Assembly: GCA_029582165.1 (NCBI GenBank) | Contig: CM055871.1 | Coordinates: 5,711,501 to 5,775,500, forward strand | DNA from: Portulaca oleracea | Lineage: Eukaryota > Streptophyta > Magnoliopsida > Caryophyllales > Portulacaceae | Direction of reading: 5' to 3' | Length of the DNA stretch: 64,000 nt | Shown: piece by piece, positions 11,401 through 26,600 of the stretch | Layout of the letters: every line of letters begins with the position of its first letter | How positions within the stretch are numbered: position 1 is the stretch's first letter | Position numbers and translations under genes: made by a program | The notes under the pieces: generated by a model | Told to the model about the DNA's origin: nothing | What the model saw: only the letters and a program-made list of their open reading frames with translations | The model's database searches: none

Positions 11401-13392
11401 TTACAAAATCCTATACAAGTCATTCTTTCTGAATATCACAAAGTCAGCCTCAAGCTCACCAAGCAAACTGCACACAGATTCTTCACTTGACCCTCTAAAA
11501 TGTCGCAATATATCCTCCACCGAAACCTGTCAAATTGTCCCAACCAACATCAGATTAGTATGATCGTATTTTCTAGTCTTTCTTTCATAACTGTCTAATG
11601 GCAACCCAGATGATTCCCTAGTGCAGCGCTTTTTTTTTCGTTTTCTTTGGGGGGGGGGGGGGTGTTTCGATACATAATCGTAAGTTGCCCCATAAAGCGA
11701 TTTTTTATGGAAATTCCCTTCTATGTGCACCATTCTTTTAATGAGAGGAAAGAAAAAGGGGAAGGAAGCACAAGTTAAAGTCTCTATTACCACTCCAACA
11801 CTTGGAAAAGGGGGAAAGAAGCACAAGTTAAAGCCTACTTCAATGGATAGCCTGACTTACCAATATAAAAAGAAAAAAAATTCAAAATAACTAGGGGGGG
11901 GGGTCTAGGGTTTGTTCATTCTCCAAACCTCTCAACCCCCCCCCCCTCTTTTTCGCCCTCAAAAAAAGCCCCAAAAAATGGAGCATGTTAATGTCAGTTA
12001 TACCTTATTGTTGCACAAATTACTTTTTCTTTTACTTTTTTCTCGAAAGAAGGGCGGGGGAGGAGAAGAAATACTACATACCCCATTATCATGGCCTTCT
12101 AGAAAATTGACAATAGAACTGTGTTGCCTCAATCATGGCAGTCCCATCACTATCTTGCTTGTCAACTTTAGGGCGCTTTGGGCTAATAGCTTCATCGTTC
12201 TCCTCTAGTTCATTACGAGCATGCTTGCCATGCTCTCCATTTGTCTGACCAGAGTTACAAGATTCATCTACCCGGGTTGAGGGGTGCGGTGATACTTCTG
12301 ATGCTTCCTGTAATTCATCTTCTTTTGATTGCTTGAGTTGGGAAAGAGAAGTGATGCCTGAGCTTAGCATTGCAAGGAAGATCTTTATATGCACATAACT
12401 TACCTATCATCATTAAGCCAAGCATCTTTAGTTTATATCCAACATATTCATGCCAAAAAATGCTACAATTGGAGCCAGTCTCTCTAAATTGCAAAATTTA
12501 CTAGCAAAAATGCTACATCCAACCCCTCCATACCACGCCTGAGGAGATTACGGAGCATTGGTTTGGGTTTTAGTTTTATATTAACGCAAAAAAAAAAAAA
12601 AAAATAAAAAATAAAATGAAAAGCTATTTACCAAACACTTCAAAGAGGTTTTTTACTAATAGCCTCAAAACGAGTTTTTTTGGGACCAAAATGCTCTTCA
12701 CCAAACAGAGCCATAGAAAAAGAGAGAAATATTGAAGAATGCTCACATTTTCAGGCAATTCATCCTTGATTGGTTTCAGCTTGTCAGCTGACCCAACCTT
12801 TGTAACTGCAGCTTGTATACTGGTGAACAAGTCAGGTGTTAATTCAACCTCCTCGCAAAGCCTTGACCAATCAGTTGGTAAGCCTTCTTGGATAGCCTCG
12901 AGGAGATAGCTTAGAACAGTTTGCTCTTTGATGGCAGCAGATCTACCAGGGTTGGTCTGTCATTGGAACAATTGGGGATAATATGATAAATAAGGGCAAT
13001 TGCAAATTTGGGTTTTTGGATGCTAGTGTGCTGAACCTTTTTTTTTTCTTTTTTCTCTCTTTTTTTTTGGGGGGGGGGGGGGGGTGTTGTTGAACGATAA
13101 TATACCTAACTTTGCATTTCGACACTAGTACCACCACACCAAGGGCCAATTTATTGTTTAGGCACTACATCTCTCAATTTTTGGGCAAATTTAAACCATG
13201 TATGGTGCAAAATTGTCCAAAATATTGATGGTATAGTGGATAAACAATAAATAGGTCCATAGTCACGTGATATTTCTCTCCAAGTGCAAAGTTGGGTACG
13301 TTATAGTCCAACACCCTCATAGCTCAGTATATTAGCATCGAAAAACCCTGTGAATAATGCGTACTCCCAAACAAAATTATTGATTAGGTAGG

Positions 13393-13435
<43 letters not shown>

Positions 13436-16400
13436 CATACAGCTATCTTCTGAATGGAAAGTCCATCTTCATACCACATTCTCCATGCTTCAAACTTGGC
13501 CGGGGTTAATTTCTTTGGCATAGTTGATGTCGACGTTACTTTTCTTGGCACAACAGTTTGAATGTTTACTTCTGCATCCAGACCCACACTAAGCTCTTGT
13601 GCTAGATTACGTATTGTTTGAAGAAAATGATCCCCATATGTTGTAAGAAAGTGCTGCAAGATGGAAATTTCTGGCATAAATCTCTAATTTGGATATTAGA
13701 GCTAGATATGTCAAAGAGCATTGTCGAACATGAAGGATATATTTGTTTGATATTCTGGGCAGGTATTCTAGCTATATATGTGGGAACTAACACATTCCCT
13801 GTACCACGGATCCACAAGTGTAAAATTCCATCAGAAAAGCTTCTTTTCAACCATTGCATTCTTTTTTCTTTCAGTAACTTTTCTGTCAGAATCGTCTGGA
13901 TTCACTGGCCATTTACCAACTGCCTGAACCATAAGATGCCATTTACAACTAAGCTCGATATCATTATCATGTGTCTCATACCAATCTCAATATGGTTAAA
14001 AGAAAATTATAGTATTTGACAAAGAGAAGATTTGCAAAGAACCTCTGGTCTTTAACTATCAACAGTCAGGAAATAAGACTTTTAACTATCAACAGCCAGG
14101 AAATAAGACTTTTAAATCTAAGTTATGGAGGTTGGCATGGACAACCATGACTCCGATACATGTTTGTAGACTTCAAGCTAATGTAAAACCTACCATCTAT
14201 GACAATCTCATGTCTAATTGGATCAATCTCTAAGCTTGAAACTGAAAATTATTGTTGCATCAAATCTCAAAAAAGACAGGGCAGAGTTCAGTTTCATGGT
14301 GTTTTCTGACTGTCTGGCAACAGAAGTATTTGGAGGCCATTTGGTTCGTTTTCATTTTAATTTGGCCTAGGAATGGAATGATTGATTCCCATATAATGTT
14401 TGATTGTGTTTTGATCGGAATTATATTACTGAGGAATCACTTAAACCTCCAAAAAACCATACCTCTAGCATAGAAATTTCACATTCCACTGGCTTAACCA
14501 AACAAGGATTGGCTAGTAATCAAAAGCCTTACATTCCTAAATGTCAACTCAAGCCCTACCCTATAAGTAGACCTCCAAGTACGGGTTTTGAACCAAACAT
14601 TCTGGAATCTAGGCAGATAAGAATTTTTTTGTTTTTTTTTTAAAAAAACACATTGTTGGATTTCAATATCTTAAATGTCAACTCAAGCCCTCAAACTATG
14701 ACAAGAAAGTGGGTTATGGGAGTGGCGGATAAAGGTCTTTGGATCAAGGGTGTCCAATACATTATTAGACTCACTTGTGAAACATATTATCCATAATTTT
14801 TAACTCAAACTATACTAAATTAAATTTTAACTTTTGGGTTAAGGGTGGCCATGGCCACCCCTACCCTATATGTAGATCCACCAATATGGATGGTACTGTA
14901 AAGAAAACTGCTATTATCCAACTGTAACTAGCATCTAAGAGATAAAAGGGCTACACGAAGGCAAGAACTATAATGGCTAGCTTATAAAGAACAATTAGCC
15001 AGTTTGCTAATCATCAGACATACCTGGTTGACACCATCAATGTTTGCTAATCTTGCTTTTGTAGATGGTCTGAGCAAGGTAATTTTCTTAACCGTATCAT
15101 CACCACATACAGCATATCTGCACATGGAAAACTAGTTATCAAATGGATCATAAATCCAAAAAATTATGAAGCTTAACTGTTTGTATGATGACATCTCAGA
15201 CCAACATTTCATTTTTATTTGGTGATTGGGAAAAGAAACATACGGAGCAATTCCAGCAGCTCTCGCAAGCTTCATCCTCTCTTCGAGAAGCATGTTGTAG
15301 AGTCGAACCTCAGCCTAAATTAAGAGAATGGTGTAAGAATTAGAACACTAACTACATACAGCACAGCATTCAATGGACTCTAAGGAATTGCATTTCGCAT
15401 TAGGTTATATTCAAATCATCACTAGCTACAGGAAAACTACCTCACAAGTATAAAATCAGAAAAGTTAGGATGACAATATAGTTAGGAGTTAGGATAATAG
15501 CACCTGAAATAAAGAAAGTACAGAAACAAGGGCATAAGGAATTAAACAAATGTCACTGAATAGTGAATACCAGTGATTTGGCAATTCTAAAAGTACTAGA
15601 ATTTCCATATATATGAGCATGCTTTTCTATCTTATTCATCAAGAAAATACACGAGTAAACATTGATATACATGATTTTCGTAACAATATAAAAGGTAGAA
15701 ACCAGTTATAACGGTATAGTAATGCTTTATCATCCCAACTTTTTTTTTTAAAAAAAAAAGCCACCATTCAAAGGCACCATTTAGCAAATTAGAATAGTTT
15801 AATTTAGCAAGACGTGATCTTTGCTGAGAATAGAGCTGATGATAATATGATATGAGCCTACATGTGACATCTCAGCCTTCGATATTAGCTGCATGTAGCG
15901 TGACTAACTGTGAGGTAGGTGCAGGGGGGAAATACCTACATGTTTTCAAATTCTCAAGAAATTACATAAAGCTCGTTTCAAGTTCTTTTGCTATTTCCAT
16001 ATTGTTTCTAGGGATCTCTAGAAAACACCAATAGCTCGTCCAGTTGGGACGCTTACATCTAGACTTCACAGACCCCTCTTCACCAGAGAACTGCTACTAT
16101 TTAACCATCCGGGGGGGGGGGGGTTTCTACAAAATAGCTTGGAAGATATACTAACCTCAGATAACCCTTCACATTTGGAGTTAATCAAACTGTTGGGGCC
16201 TTCACCTTCACCTTGTCTGGATCCATTATCCTCATCCAACTCATCCACCAATGGCAAGAATAAAGGAGGTTGATGATCATGCCCTGCAGACTTGAGGTAT
16301 TCAACTCCCTTGGGACTCACACTGAGGCATTCAGAAGCAACGACAAATGAACATATCAGCCAGCAGAAATGTTTACTGGAGGAAGAGGAAATGAGTCGGC

Positions 16401-19400
16401 TTAATAAAGCCGTAAAGAGGACATCCAATCCCAATTGGTTCCTTTGTGCACATGTAAAATAACTCACCTTACGATTCTGTAAATATCACTCATTGTCTCC
16501 ATCAAGTAACCTGTGTTTTGTTACAAAAGTTATTTAAAAATATCAAAAGTACCACGTGAACTTCAAATAAAAATGCATACAAAGTTACAAACTAATAAGC
16601 AAACAAATTATTTCCCGAAAAAAACACTGAAAGCTGATTCTAGTTCTCAATTGTCCTTCAGATGCTTGAATGAGATTATAAAGACTATAGTGGAGACTAA
16701 CATTGTTAATCATTTTATATCAAGCCATGACAGAGGATCAAGTTTTTCTTTACTTACCGCGAGAAATTAAATGGCTAGCGAGTGCCTTCCACCAATTGGC
16801 AGAGTGATGCTTTCCGTGGCCATGAAGTGGAAGTGTATCAAAATGAGCTTCAACAATTTTCTTTGCCTGTAGGGATTCAGTAAGGATGGAATGGATGTCA
16901 AGTTTTAAAGTGACAAGCGAGGATCAGGATATGTGAGCAAAACTAATCCTTTGCATGTCTATTGAATCCTATTAATAGCTGGTCCCCGATCATTCATCGT
17001 GCCCCCTACCGTAGGTCTGTGCTAATTCCTAGGAAAATGTGACAAAATGCACAGTCTGCACAGATATTGAAACAAGATGCTAGCATTCATGGTTTTTCAA
17101 GAGGAAAAAAAAGAAAGGAAATGTCCGGTGGGCACATATTAATTAAAGAAATCATCGATGAAATTATCATAAGTTTACTCTAACTAGTTGCAATCTTGTA
17201 GGGGTCATGTTGGATGTCAAAAAAGTTGCTCTTACTGTGTATATCATACAAGATGTAAGATAGCTTGCCAAAAACTTATATGCTTCTGAGAGATCAAAAA
17301 TTTCCATGAGAATTCAAGATTGACCAAAGAAATGTCCTGTGACTCCTGTCTACGACATCAGTCAGATACAGGTATCCCAAGGGTGTCAAAAAAAAAAAGA
17401 AAAAAAAAAGAAAAAGAAAAAACAGGTATCCCAAGCTGATGGGTTTGTCCAAGCTCTTTAGGAACCCCAACGATACTGCTTAAGATTGTTAATAATTTTT
17501 ATCTTCTGGTTTATAGAAAGAGACTTATTTATAGAACAATTAATAATAGTAAACAACAAATGCAAAAAGGCAAAAGTAGGGTGTCTGAATACAATTGGAT
17601 AAAAGGTATAGTCCATAGAGTCCATATGTCCCCATTACTCCAATATAATACATACAAAGAGCAAGATCAAATTAGGCACTGAACAAAACTTGTACAGTTT
17701 GCACCATCATACATCCTGTTTAAATGTATTGTGACACACCAAGTTTTAAATAGGGTTTTTGGCTCAAAATAATCCGAAGTCGGAGGTCATTGGCTGAAAA
17801 TAATCCAAACTCACTTTTTGGCTGAAAATAATCCAAACTTTTAACCTATTTACTCGGACTAAACCGAAATCGATTTCCGACGTCAGAATGCTGACCGGTC
17901 AGCTTATGTAGACCCCAGTCAGCACAAATTCAAAACCAAAATCAATTAAAGAAACACATGCTCCGGTTATCCAGTCAGCATTCTAACGCCGAAAATCGAT
18001 TTCGGTTTAGTCCGAGTAAATAGGTTAAAAGTTTGGATTATTTTCAGCCAAAAAGTGAGTTTGGATTATTTTCAACCAATGACCTCGGATTTCGGATTAT
18101 TTTGAGCCAAAAACCCTTTTAAATATTATTCAATGCCTCCATAGACAAACCATAACAAACTTCAAGAATAAATAAATAATTAAAAATTTGACTAGTTTGG
18201 AATTTTGAGTTGTTGATTAAGTTTGACCAGCATCTGGTGGATATATCCAACAACACATTTACCAATCATAGCAAGATCCATTCCATGCATATTACTCCAA
18301 TATATTTTTCGGTCTTCAAATAAATAAATTGCCAACCCCTAAGAAAACAAGGCAAGTTTCCAGAAACCTTACTCGAGATCCCCTAAGGACATCAATAGGC
18401 ATGTTAAGGCCCCAGTTACCCCTACATGATTGAATACAAGCCATCAGAAGATATGCCTCTTTTGACATGTCTCGCTCCTTCCGTTCAGTGGTACAGTTAT
18501 CACAATTTCCTGCAAGCAGTGCACAACTTAGCAACCTCTCATTTAGATGTCTTAACTTGTATACACACTACTCAATCGCATACATATATTCTTGACTTAT
18601 ATGCGTGCCCGTGTCTGTATCTATGTATAGTTACATCACAAACCTTACATCTATCTAAAAAAACAACTCAGTGCAAGGGTATCAGGGTATCAGGGTAGCT
18701 TACATATCAAACCTTACATCTATCTAAAAAAAACAACTCAGAGCATAGCCTCGCCACCTTAGAAAGTCTAACGTACACTCCATCTAGCTCTGTATACGAT
18801 AGCAACCGCTTAAAGTGTGTATTCTAATCGGGCGTTTGGTTGAGAAACATTCCCGGAAATTTGGTCAACTTTTCCAAGTTGACAAACCTTCCCATGTTTG
18901 GTTTTCCATAATATATAGGGAAGTTTTGATGTGGGGTCCATTATTTCCCTCACAACCTTGGGAAAAAGTTTCCCAAGGGGGGGCTAGGGAAAATCTTTCC
19001 CTGAAAACTACCAAACGCACCATTAGTAAGTTACTTGCTGCCATTCGAAGCAAATAGCTTCGCACAATGTGCATCTCAGAGCTACAGTTCATCCATGCCT
19101 CCAAAACCGAACTCTAGCAGGAACATCTAAACATAAGCTTACCCCAAACCCCAGCATTGTGACAAAAAAGGAAACACCCTGTGGGAAATACGTAAAGCAA
19201 TACAAGGCATCAGTTGCATCTTTATTGGCTATCCATGCAAGCCTGCTTAGCCTAAATCATCTAAGGATGTCATAAGGCTGTATTAGATTTGTGGGAAATA
19301 CGGTGAAAAGAAAATTTTTCCTCTCCCCTTGCTAATCTAGTTTAAAAAGGGCCTTATACCCCTTCAATTCTTCCCTATAATCTCTACCTCCTCTATCTTA

Positions 19401-20628
19401 CATTCCTTTCTTTCTCTCCTCTCTTGCCAGTAAGGTAATTTTAGTTTATCACATTCTCCTCACACTCTCCCCTCAATTCTGGAAAGAACTTGACAAAATC
19501 AATCAATTTTTCCCAAATAGTTTTCTTCTTAACTCCTGGAGCACACAAGTATGAGGTTCTCTGTCTCCTTGCTTCTCTCGCTTTATTGGTGTCTCAAGCA
19601 GTTTCTCCAATTGTTTTTTGAAATGGTTTTTTTTTTTTTTTTTTTGGTATCCAAAAAGCTATTTTAGGTACACTGAAATCAGCCTCTCCAATGCATTCCC
19701 ATGCATGGGAGAAGACAGCCTATATCTAGATCCCCTCAAACCTCACATTAGCAGGACTATTCTGGGGTTATTGTTGCTATTGTTTTTGTTGTAGTTTTCC
19801 TCTAACACCAATTGTCCCAATTTTCTTTAAGTGAAGGAAACCAAGTCATTTTCATTTTTCAAGAATCACGCAGAGCTGAAGTAGCTGCTGAATCTCTGGT
19901 CAACACAAGATATGTTACTCAGCAAATCCTTAAGCAAGTCGGTAGCAATATTTGTACTACACAACAAAAATGCCATAGAAAGGAATGGCAATGCAGTTAT
20001 TGTAGGAGAGCTGTACCAAGACCTCCAACCCAAATGTTTTTGGCAATGCTTAACGATGTCATTTATGACCTATCAATGTTCTCTATGGCATAAGACTGTG
20101 GGCCAGAAAGAAATCTTAGGTCCTGGTACATATCTCGAGCATGTCTGAATTATGTTTGGTTTCATCTTCAGGCTACCTTTTCCCCCTTGAGAGTCCAGAG
20201 CATATTTTCCCTCTTTGGAGTAGAACTGCAAAGCAGTTTTTTCCAATGGTGACTTCACCAATTGTCCCAACCAAAATGAAGAAACCAATAACAAACGAAA
20301 AATGACAGTTTCATTGTAAGTTGTAACTGTTCTTGTCAATACTTTCTATATTCACCAAAGTGATGTGATGTGTTCATTAGAGGTTTCAAATAAAAAGGGG
20401 GAATATGATAATGATTAAATTTAAAGAAGTCAATAAGATGATGCATACCACAAGTGTCTGCTGGAAACTTTTCACCAAAGTGCTCCAGTAAGAATTTCCT
20501 TCTGCAAGTTGATAGCAGGCAATACCGTTGTGCTGCCATCAGGGAATCAACAACAGCCTTCCTTTGATTTTCCTAAAGATTTCTCCCCATAGGACCCAAC
20601 ACAAAAGAACTTCAGAAATTATAATATG

Positions 20629-20677
<49 letters not shown>

Positions 20678-23600
20678 GAGGAGTACATACTCCTTGAATA
20701 TCACCGCAATAAAAATCTGCTTTTGCAAAGTCGCTCCTCGAGTAATACAGCCAACAGACAGAGGCCATACCATCTCTCCCACATCGTCCACTCTCCTGGT
20801 AATATGATTCCAGGCTCTTTGGGCAACCATAATGTATCACATGTCGAATATCTGGTTTATCAATGCCCATGCCAAAAGCAACGGTAGCAACCATGACATT
20901 CAGCTCATCTCTAATGAACAATCTGAAATGACCAATATAAATGTTCAGTCTTACAAAAGATGAGCCTTACAAGATTGCAAAGTGATTGAATAAAGTTCTT
21001 CTTTTCCTATTTAAATAGATCAACAGCCAACACCAAGCAATAAAATTGAAGAAGCGCAGAATAACAGAAAAGCATGTAAACACTGCTCCCATCTGACATA
21101 ACTGCGGTACTTGCCTGAAACCTTCCTTTTCTTTTATGTTGGTGTGCAAGAGCTTGCAGGCACCGGCTCAAACCAAAACAAAATTTGTATTAACCAGAAG
21201 ACAAAGTATAGATAAGCACCTATGTGACTCCTCGCGATTTTTACTGCTCATTTGACCATGATAGATTCCTGCTTTAATCCCAGCAGCTTTGAGTGACTGG
21301 TGTATCTGAGGAAATAAAGGTGCATAACCAATTCAGCTGAAATACCACTCTAGAGGAATGAAAAGTCAACTTAAGAAAAATCTGCTTTTACTTATTAGCT
21401 AATCTATTTTCCATTTTCCATTTTTGTTCGCACTATTTTCCAACCTTTGATCTCCATGGCAGACAGGATCAAGTTCATTTGTCTAAGATTCTAGGATGCC
21501 CTTAGTGTAAATGGACTTGTCCATTATACGATGTCTTCGTCTCTTGGAAAACATTGATTCAACATCCTTTTGATGGCACTTATGGGAAAGAGATATTTCG
21601 GCAACCAGCTCAGAGTTTAGAACAAGTTTCCCACTAGAAATACGATTAGATTAGGACAAGGGCACCTTGATCTAAACATGAGACATGTACTGATGATTAA
21701 GCAATTCAAACTGTAGCTCCACAAACTGTGCCAGAAAATAAAGAAAACTACCGGGTAATATCTACCCTTCATAGACACATGTGACACGGTGTGGCCCCGC
21801 TTTCACAGGATCTAGGGAGATCTAGCTGATTCACTAATGTAAATTTAAATTTAATAAAAAAAGACGGTATGCATTTACCTAGGTAAATGGTTTTCAATGA
21901 CAGAAGGGAAGATACAGCAAAGTTGTTAACTGAGTGTTCACCAGACATCAATACATATAAGCATGCTTAGTATAAAGCAATGGTAATGGAGATAGATGTA
22001 GAGGACGATTGAAATGCTTTAGAACAGCTCATCATGGTCCTATACCGCATAATTTGCAAGGTAACTAAGTCCTATGGAAACACAAATATTCCCTTGTTTG
22101 GAGTTAGCATAAACATCTTTTACCAATTACCCAAACCAAAGATGGTACCCATCTGCTTGCCAGACTCTTGAAGTGGGCATCCAGTTTCCGTATCTTTGTA
22201 AGATTTTTTAAGATATACCTGCTCAACATCTTTAACGGTAGTGCAGTAAATGATTGTTGACCCAGCAGCCACACATTTTGAAACTTCTTGTACAACTTCA
22301 TCCAGAAACCCAATGCTACGACTAAGAGATTTGACACCATAGAAGAGATTTTTACGATCAAACGAGCCAATGGCAATGTAAGGATCTTTCATCTTCAAGG
22401 AGTTTAGAATGTCAACTCGAACCCTGACATCGCAAGTAGGAACAATTAAAATTAGCACATATTAACAAGGATTTACCCTAAATTTCACAGGATGACTGGG
22501 ATCTAAAACTTAAACATTCCTTCAATGAGAGCTAAGCTCAATTTTTAATAACTAAAAAATACAGATACATGGCAATAATCTCCATTCAAGTTTACATCTT
22601 TACATGTCACAATACTTGTATCTGCTGCAACAAGACCACCACATGTGAAGCTATTATTTATCTCACAAGAAGTATGATGGAAGCGAGGTACTTCGTATGG
22701 CCAGGAGCATACAGGGAAGGTGGAGTGCCACAGCTGATGCCAATCATTTATGATGATTGGTTTTGGCTTTGACATGTATGGCACTCGGGTTACCATGGAG
22801 GTCAATGGAACAATTAGTAGGAAAACCCAAAGGTGACCTTGTCAAGAATTTCACTAAAATTGGGAGTGCACACTATCTTGAAACGCCCCAAATATTTCTT
22901 TGCTCTATGGTGTTATCATGGCATAACAGCAGCATATTTCAAAACTTCTGGCAGGCATAGGATATGAAGTGGGGTACAATCTGACAAAAAAAAACTCTCT
23001 CCATGAAACTACAAGCCCACGAGAGAACCAAAAATTCAGTATCTATATCACACCTCCTAACGCTTCACTCAAAATTATGTAGCGCATTCCCCCCCCCCCC
23101 CCAAGTATTTTTGTTTGTGAGGATTTGTCACTCTTCAGCAGTAACAAGGAAGGATGAAAGGGAGAGTTGACACTTCAGGAATGAAGAAAAAGGCTCAGTT
23201 TAAAGATGATGGATTCAGAAGTACAAATGTCAAATGTCAGAGAAGCATGATCACCATCATCATGCCCACTTTAATTCCTCACTACTGCCAGAAAATAGAG
23301 ACAGCAAGAAGGTAAAAGTTACTCCCTACAACTTGTACAACCACCACCACCCAACATACTTTTGACGGACAACTTTATCAGCATAGAGACATGATTTGGA
23401 TGGTAGGCATTGAATGAGCACTTACTTTTCAGTAGCAGTTGCTGTCAAGGCCACAAACGGAACACCTGAAAGAACATGGCGCAGCTTGTCTAGTTGTTTG
23501 TACTCCATCCTGAAGAGATTAGCAAAAGTCAGAAAGACAAAATTTTTTTTTTTTTTTGGGGGGGGGGGGGGGATCATGGGTTAGGTTTGCCATGTAAAAC

Positions 23601-26600
23601 CAGAGTCATGCCAATATAAGGAGTTCATCACGTTTGCACAACAATGTGTCATGAACACTAGATTATAGTAAATCATGGGAAATTCCACATAGTGCTCCTA
23701 TGCTGTTAGTTTTCTACATTGTACAGCCCCTTCAAAATTGGCATGTTCCCAGGTCATTAATTGGACATAACATGAGATCAACTTTACCTGATATAAACAA
23801 GTGTTTTAGCTCAGAGTGTTTTACTAGATGCACATTGTGGTTAGGAGAGAATAGATTTAAGTGACTAATTATGTAACTAGGACCCATGAAGGTTAGGACC
23901 ACACCAATTGAGCTAATGGCACTGGTTCAGTACATGTTTGGACAGTGGAAATGAGCTAGGTGAGATGGACAGGGTGATGGTAGAGGATAACGGCTGCAAC
24001 ATGGAAACACATGAGTGTGTGAACAAATCTTATAGGCTTCCTGTTCTTAGCTTGCATTCTTTCTCTGTCAATTCTGTGACAAGGCATTGGCATGGCCAAT
24101 TTAGATTGATATTAGTAGGGCTGGAAAAAAAATCCGGAACCGACACACCGAACCAGAAACCGGATAAAAAAACCGGAAACGGGCAACACCGAACCGACTT
24201 AAAATTCCGGTGCACCGCACCGGAAAAACCGGGTGCTAAACGGGGCAGTTCCGGTTTGGGATATTCAAACCGACGGGGAACCAGCCCCGAACCGTTAATA
24301 TAAATAAATAAATAAATATATATATATATATATAAATTTTGGTTAAAAAAAAATTCTACCCAGAAATTAATACAGAAACAGTGTAAATTAACTAGTTAAA
24401 AAAAAACAATGTAAATTCTACCCAGAAATTAATACCGAACCGTTAATATAAATAAATATATATATAAATTTTATTTTATTTTTATTGAATAGAGATTTTT
24501 TGATGTTGACATAAATTAATGCGGTTCCGGTTCACCGGTGAAACCGCACCGTTAAATCCGGTGCACCGGTTTTTAAAAACCGGGTGATTCGGTTCCGGTT
24601 CCAGTTCTGGTTTACGATTTTAGCGCACCATTTCGTCCGGTGCACCGCTTTGAGACACCGAAATCGCACCGCACCGTTTCCATCCCTAGATATTAGGGAG
24701 ATATAACTTAAGCAATTTTAGAGGAAAGCTTCAATATCATTGAGGTTTCCCCCTTTGTGCACTTGTTAACATGTGGAAACACTGATGTTCCCTATGAGTG
24801 CAAACAGCAAGCTTTGTGGCTATTTTAATGATAAGAGGGTGAGAGCATACTGCAGTTTATGGGCTATGGAAGTAAAGGGTGACAGCGTCAAGGGGAGAGT
24901 AAAGAAATGGATGCAATTAGAGGCAAATTCATCATATCAAATGAAGAGGCAAGTTTCCTATTTCAGGAAATTCTATCCTGAGCTTGGTGCAAATATTTTC
25001 TAGTACTTTTCCTCTAAGCTAATCAATCTCATATGGCAGGAGGGTATTAGGCCTTATTTGAAATGATTATAAAAATGTTCACCAAGTTATATATTCACTT
25101 GCATGTCTATAAACTATGTATAGTTGAACAAAAAGTTAGCAGTAGAGCTCAAACAATTTCTCAACCTAAAGTTATGTACATTCTATATGACTTGCAACCA
25201 CAATATAACACAAAGAAGACATAAGAAACAAGAGATCATGAAGTCAAGTAATCGGAGCTCCAAGGAAAAGCAATGAAAACCTGAAATCATGGCCCCATTC
25301 TGATATGCAGTGCGCCTCATCAACAGCAAACAGACAAATCCCATGCTTTTGCAATTTTGTCCAGAAGCTGAAAGTACAGACAATGTAAGAGCACAAATCT
25401 AACCTCTATGACCAAATGGAAATAACAAAACAAGATATTACGAAGGTTATTTGTGAAAGGAACCAAGTAAATGGAAGAAACATGGTCAATAAAGGATAAC
25501 AAATGAATAATGAGTGATGTCTATGAAACAAAGAAAACAATAATGACAAAATGAAAATTCCAACATGCCTGCAGCACTCATGTCTTTTTATTTTCCTTTC
25601 TTTCTTTTTTTTTTTTTTGATTAAGTACATTCAACTATTTTATCATAATACTCCATCCCATAGTTCCCTAAATTCTTTGTTAAAAAAATCTTGATTGTCT
25701 GAAAATAATCTCCAATTCTGAACAAGTAAAATGAAGGCATCTGAGATTGGGTTTTTTTTTTTTTTTGTGTGTGTGTGTGTGTGTTGGGGGGGGGGGGGTA
25801 CCTGCTAGGAATGCTGCATGCTTTCTCTGGTGTCATGAACAACAAATCATAACCTCCAGACTCAGCTTTTCCCTGGACTGTTCGATCAGTCTGAGTGCTC
25901 CCTAGGTAATCAGCTTTGATGCCGCGTTGTTTCAAAGCCATGACCTAATCAGACAGAAGTCGATTAAATGTCATCTACCACTTCAGTAAAGAAGAAATAA
26001 GAACAGCTCAAGATGAGCCTGCCTCTGCCTCTTGCTAGACCTTGATGGGAACTAAACAAACAGGCTAGAAAATTAATAATGAGGATCACCTGATCCTGCA
26101 TCAAAGATATCAAAGGACTGACCACAATGCCCGTTCTTCCTGTAATCAATGGAGGAACCTGATAGCTGCATTGCACAATCCCAAAAAGAAAAAAGATATC
26201 ATCAAAACACAATCCATGTCAGAACAAAGAACAACCCAAGCAAAGCCAACTACATCAATCTCAGAAATAGAATGGGCAACGTAGCCTCCAAAAAGGGTTC
26301 CACCTCTCCTAGTGAGTTCCCTTTTTACAATCCTCGCAACAAAAACAATTATTGCTATTAGAACAACAAAATACGAGTGAACTGCCAAAGCCCAGAATTC
26401 AAATCACATGCCCTAAATCGGTGTTTAGAATGATATCAGGTGTCGAAGACCCTACTGAGAAAACACGAACAACAGCTCCTTTATATTCTGCCTAAATTGT
26501 GATCAAGTCACGAGCTCAATCAATTTATTTCCTACTTTCACAGGATAAGTTGTGATGCTATTGGCCAGACCATACATATGACATCAAGGTTGGCTCCCTT

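Noticed and set aside
13840..13940. Open stretch on the minus strand in RecQ intron 16 ([20 protein letters not shown]...)
   Set aside because: It ends in a stop with no usable donor before it, and exons 16 and 17 already join in phase across the HRDC domain.
20612..20921. Frames reading through the CA repeat as poly Cys-Val or Thr-His
   Set aside because: The real RecQ exon 9 ends at 20691; the rest is microsatellite translation.
24030..24303. Opposing frames overlapping the hAT MITE in RecQ intron 5
   Set aside because: They cross the MITE boundary and consist of translated ccgga/ccggt repeats.
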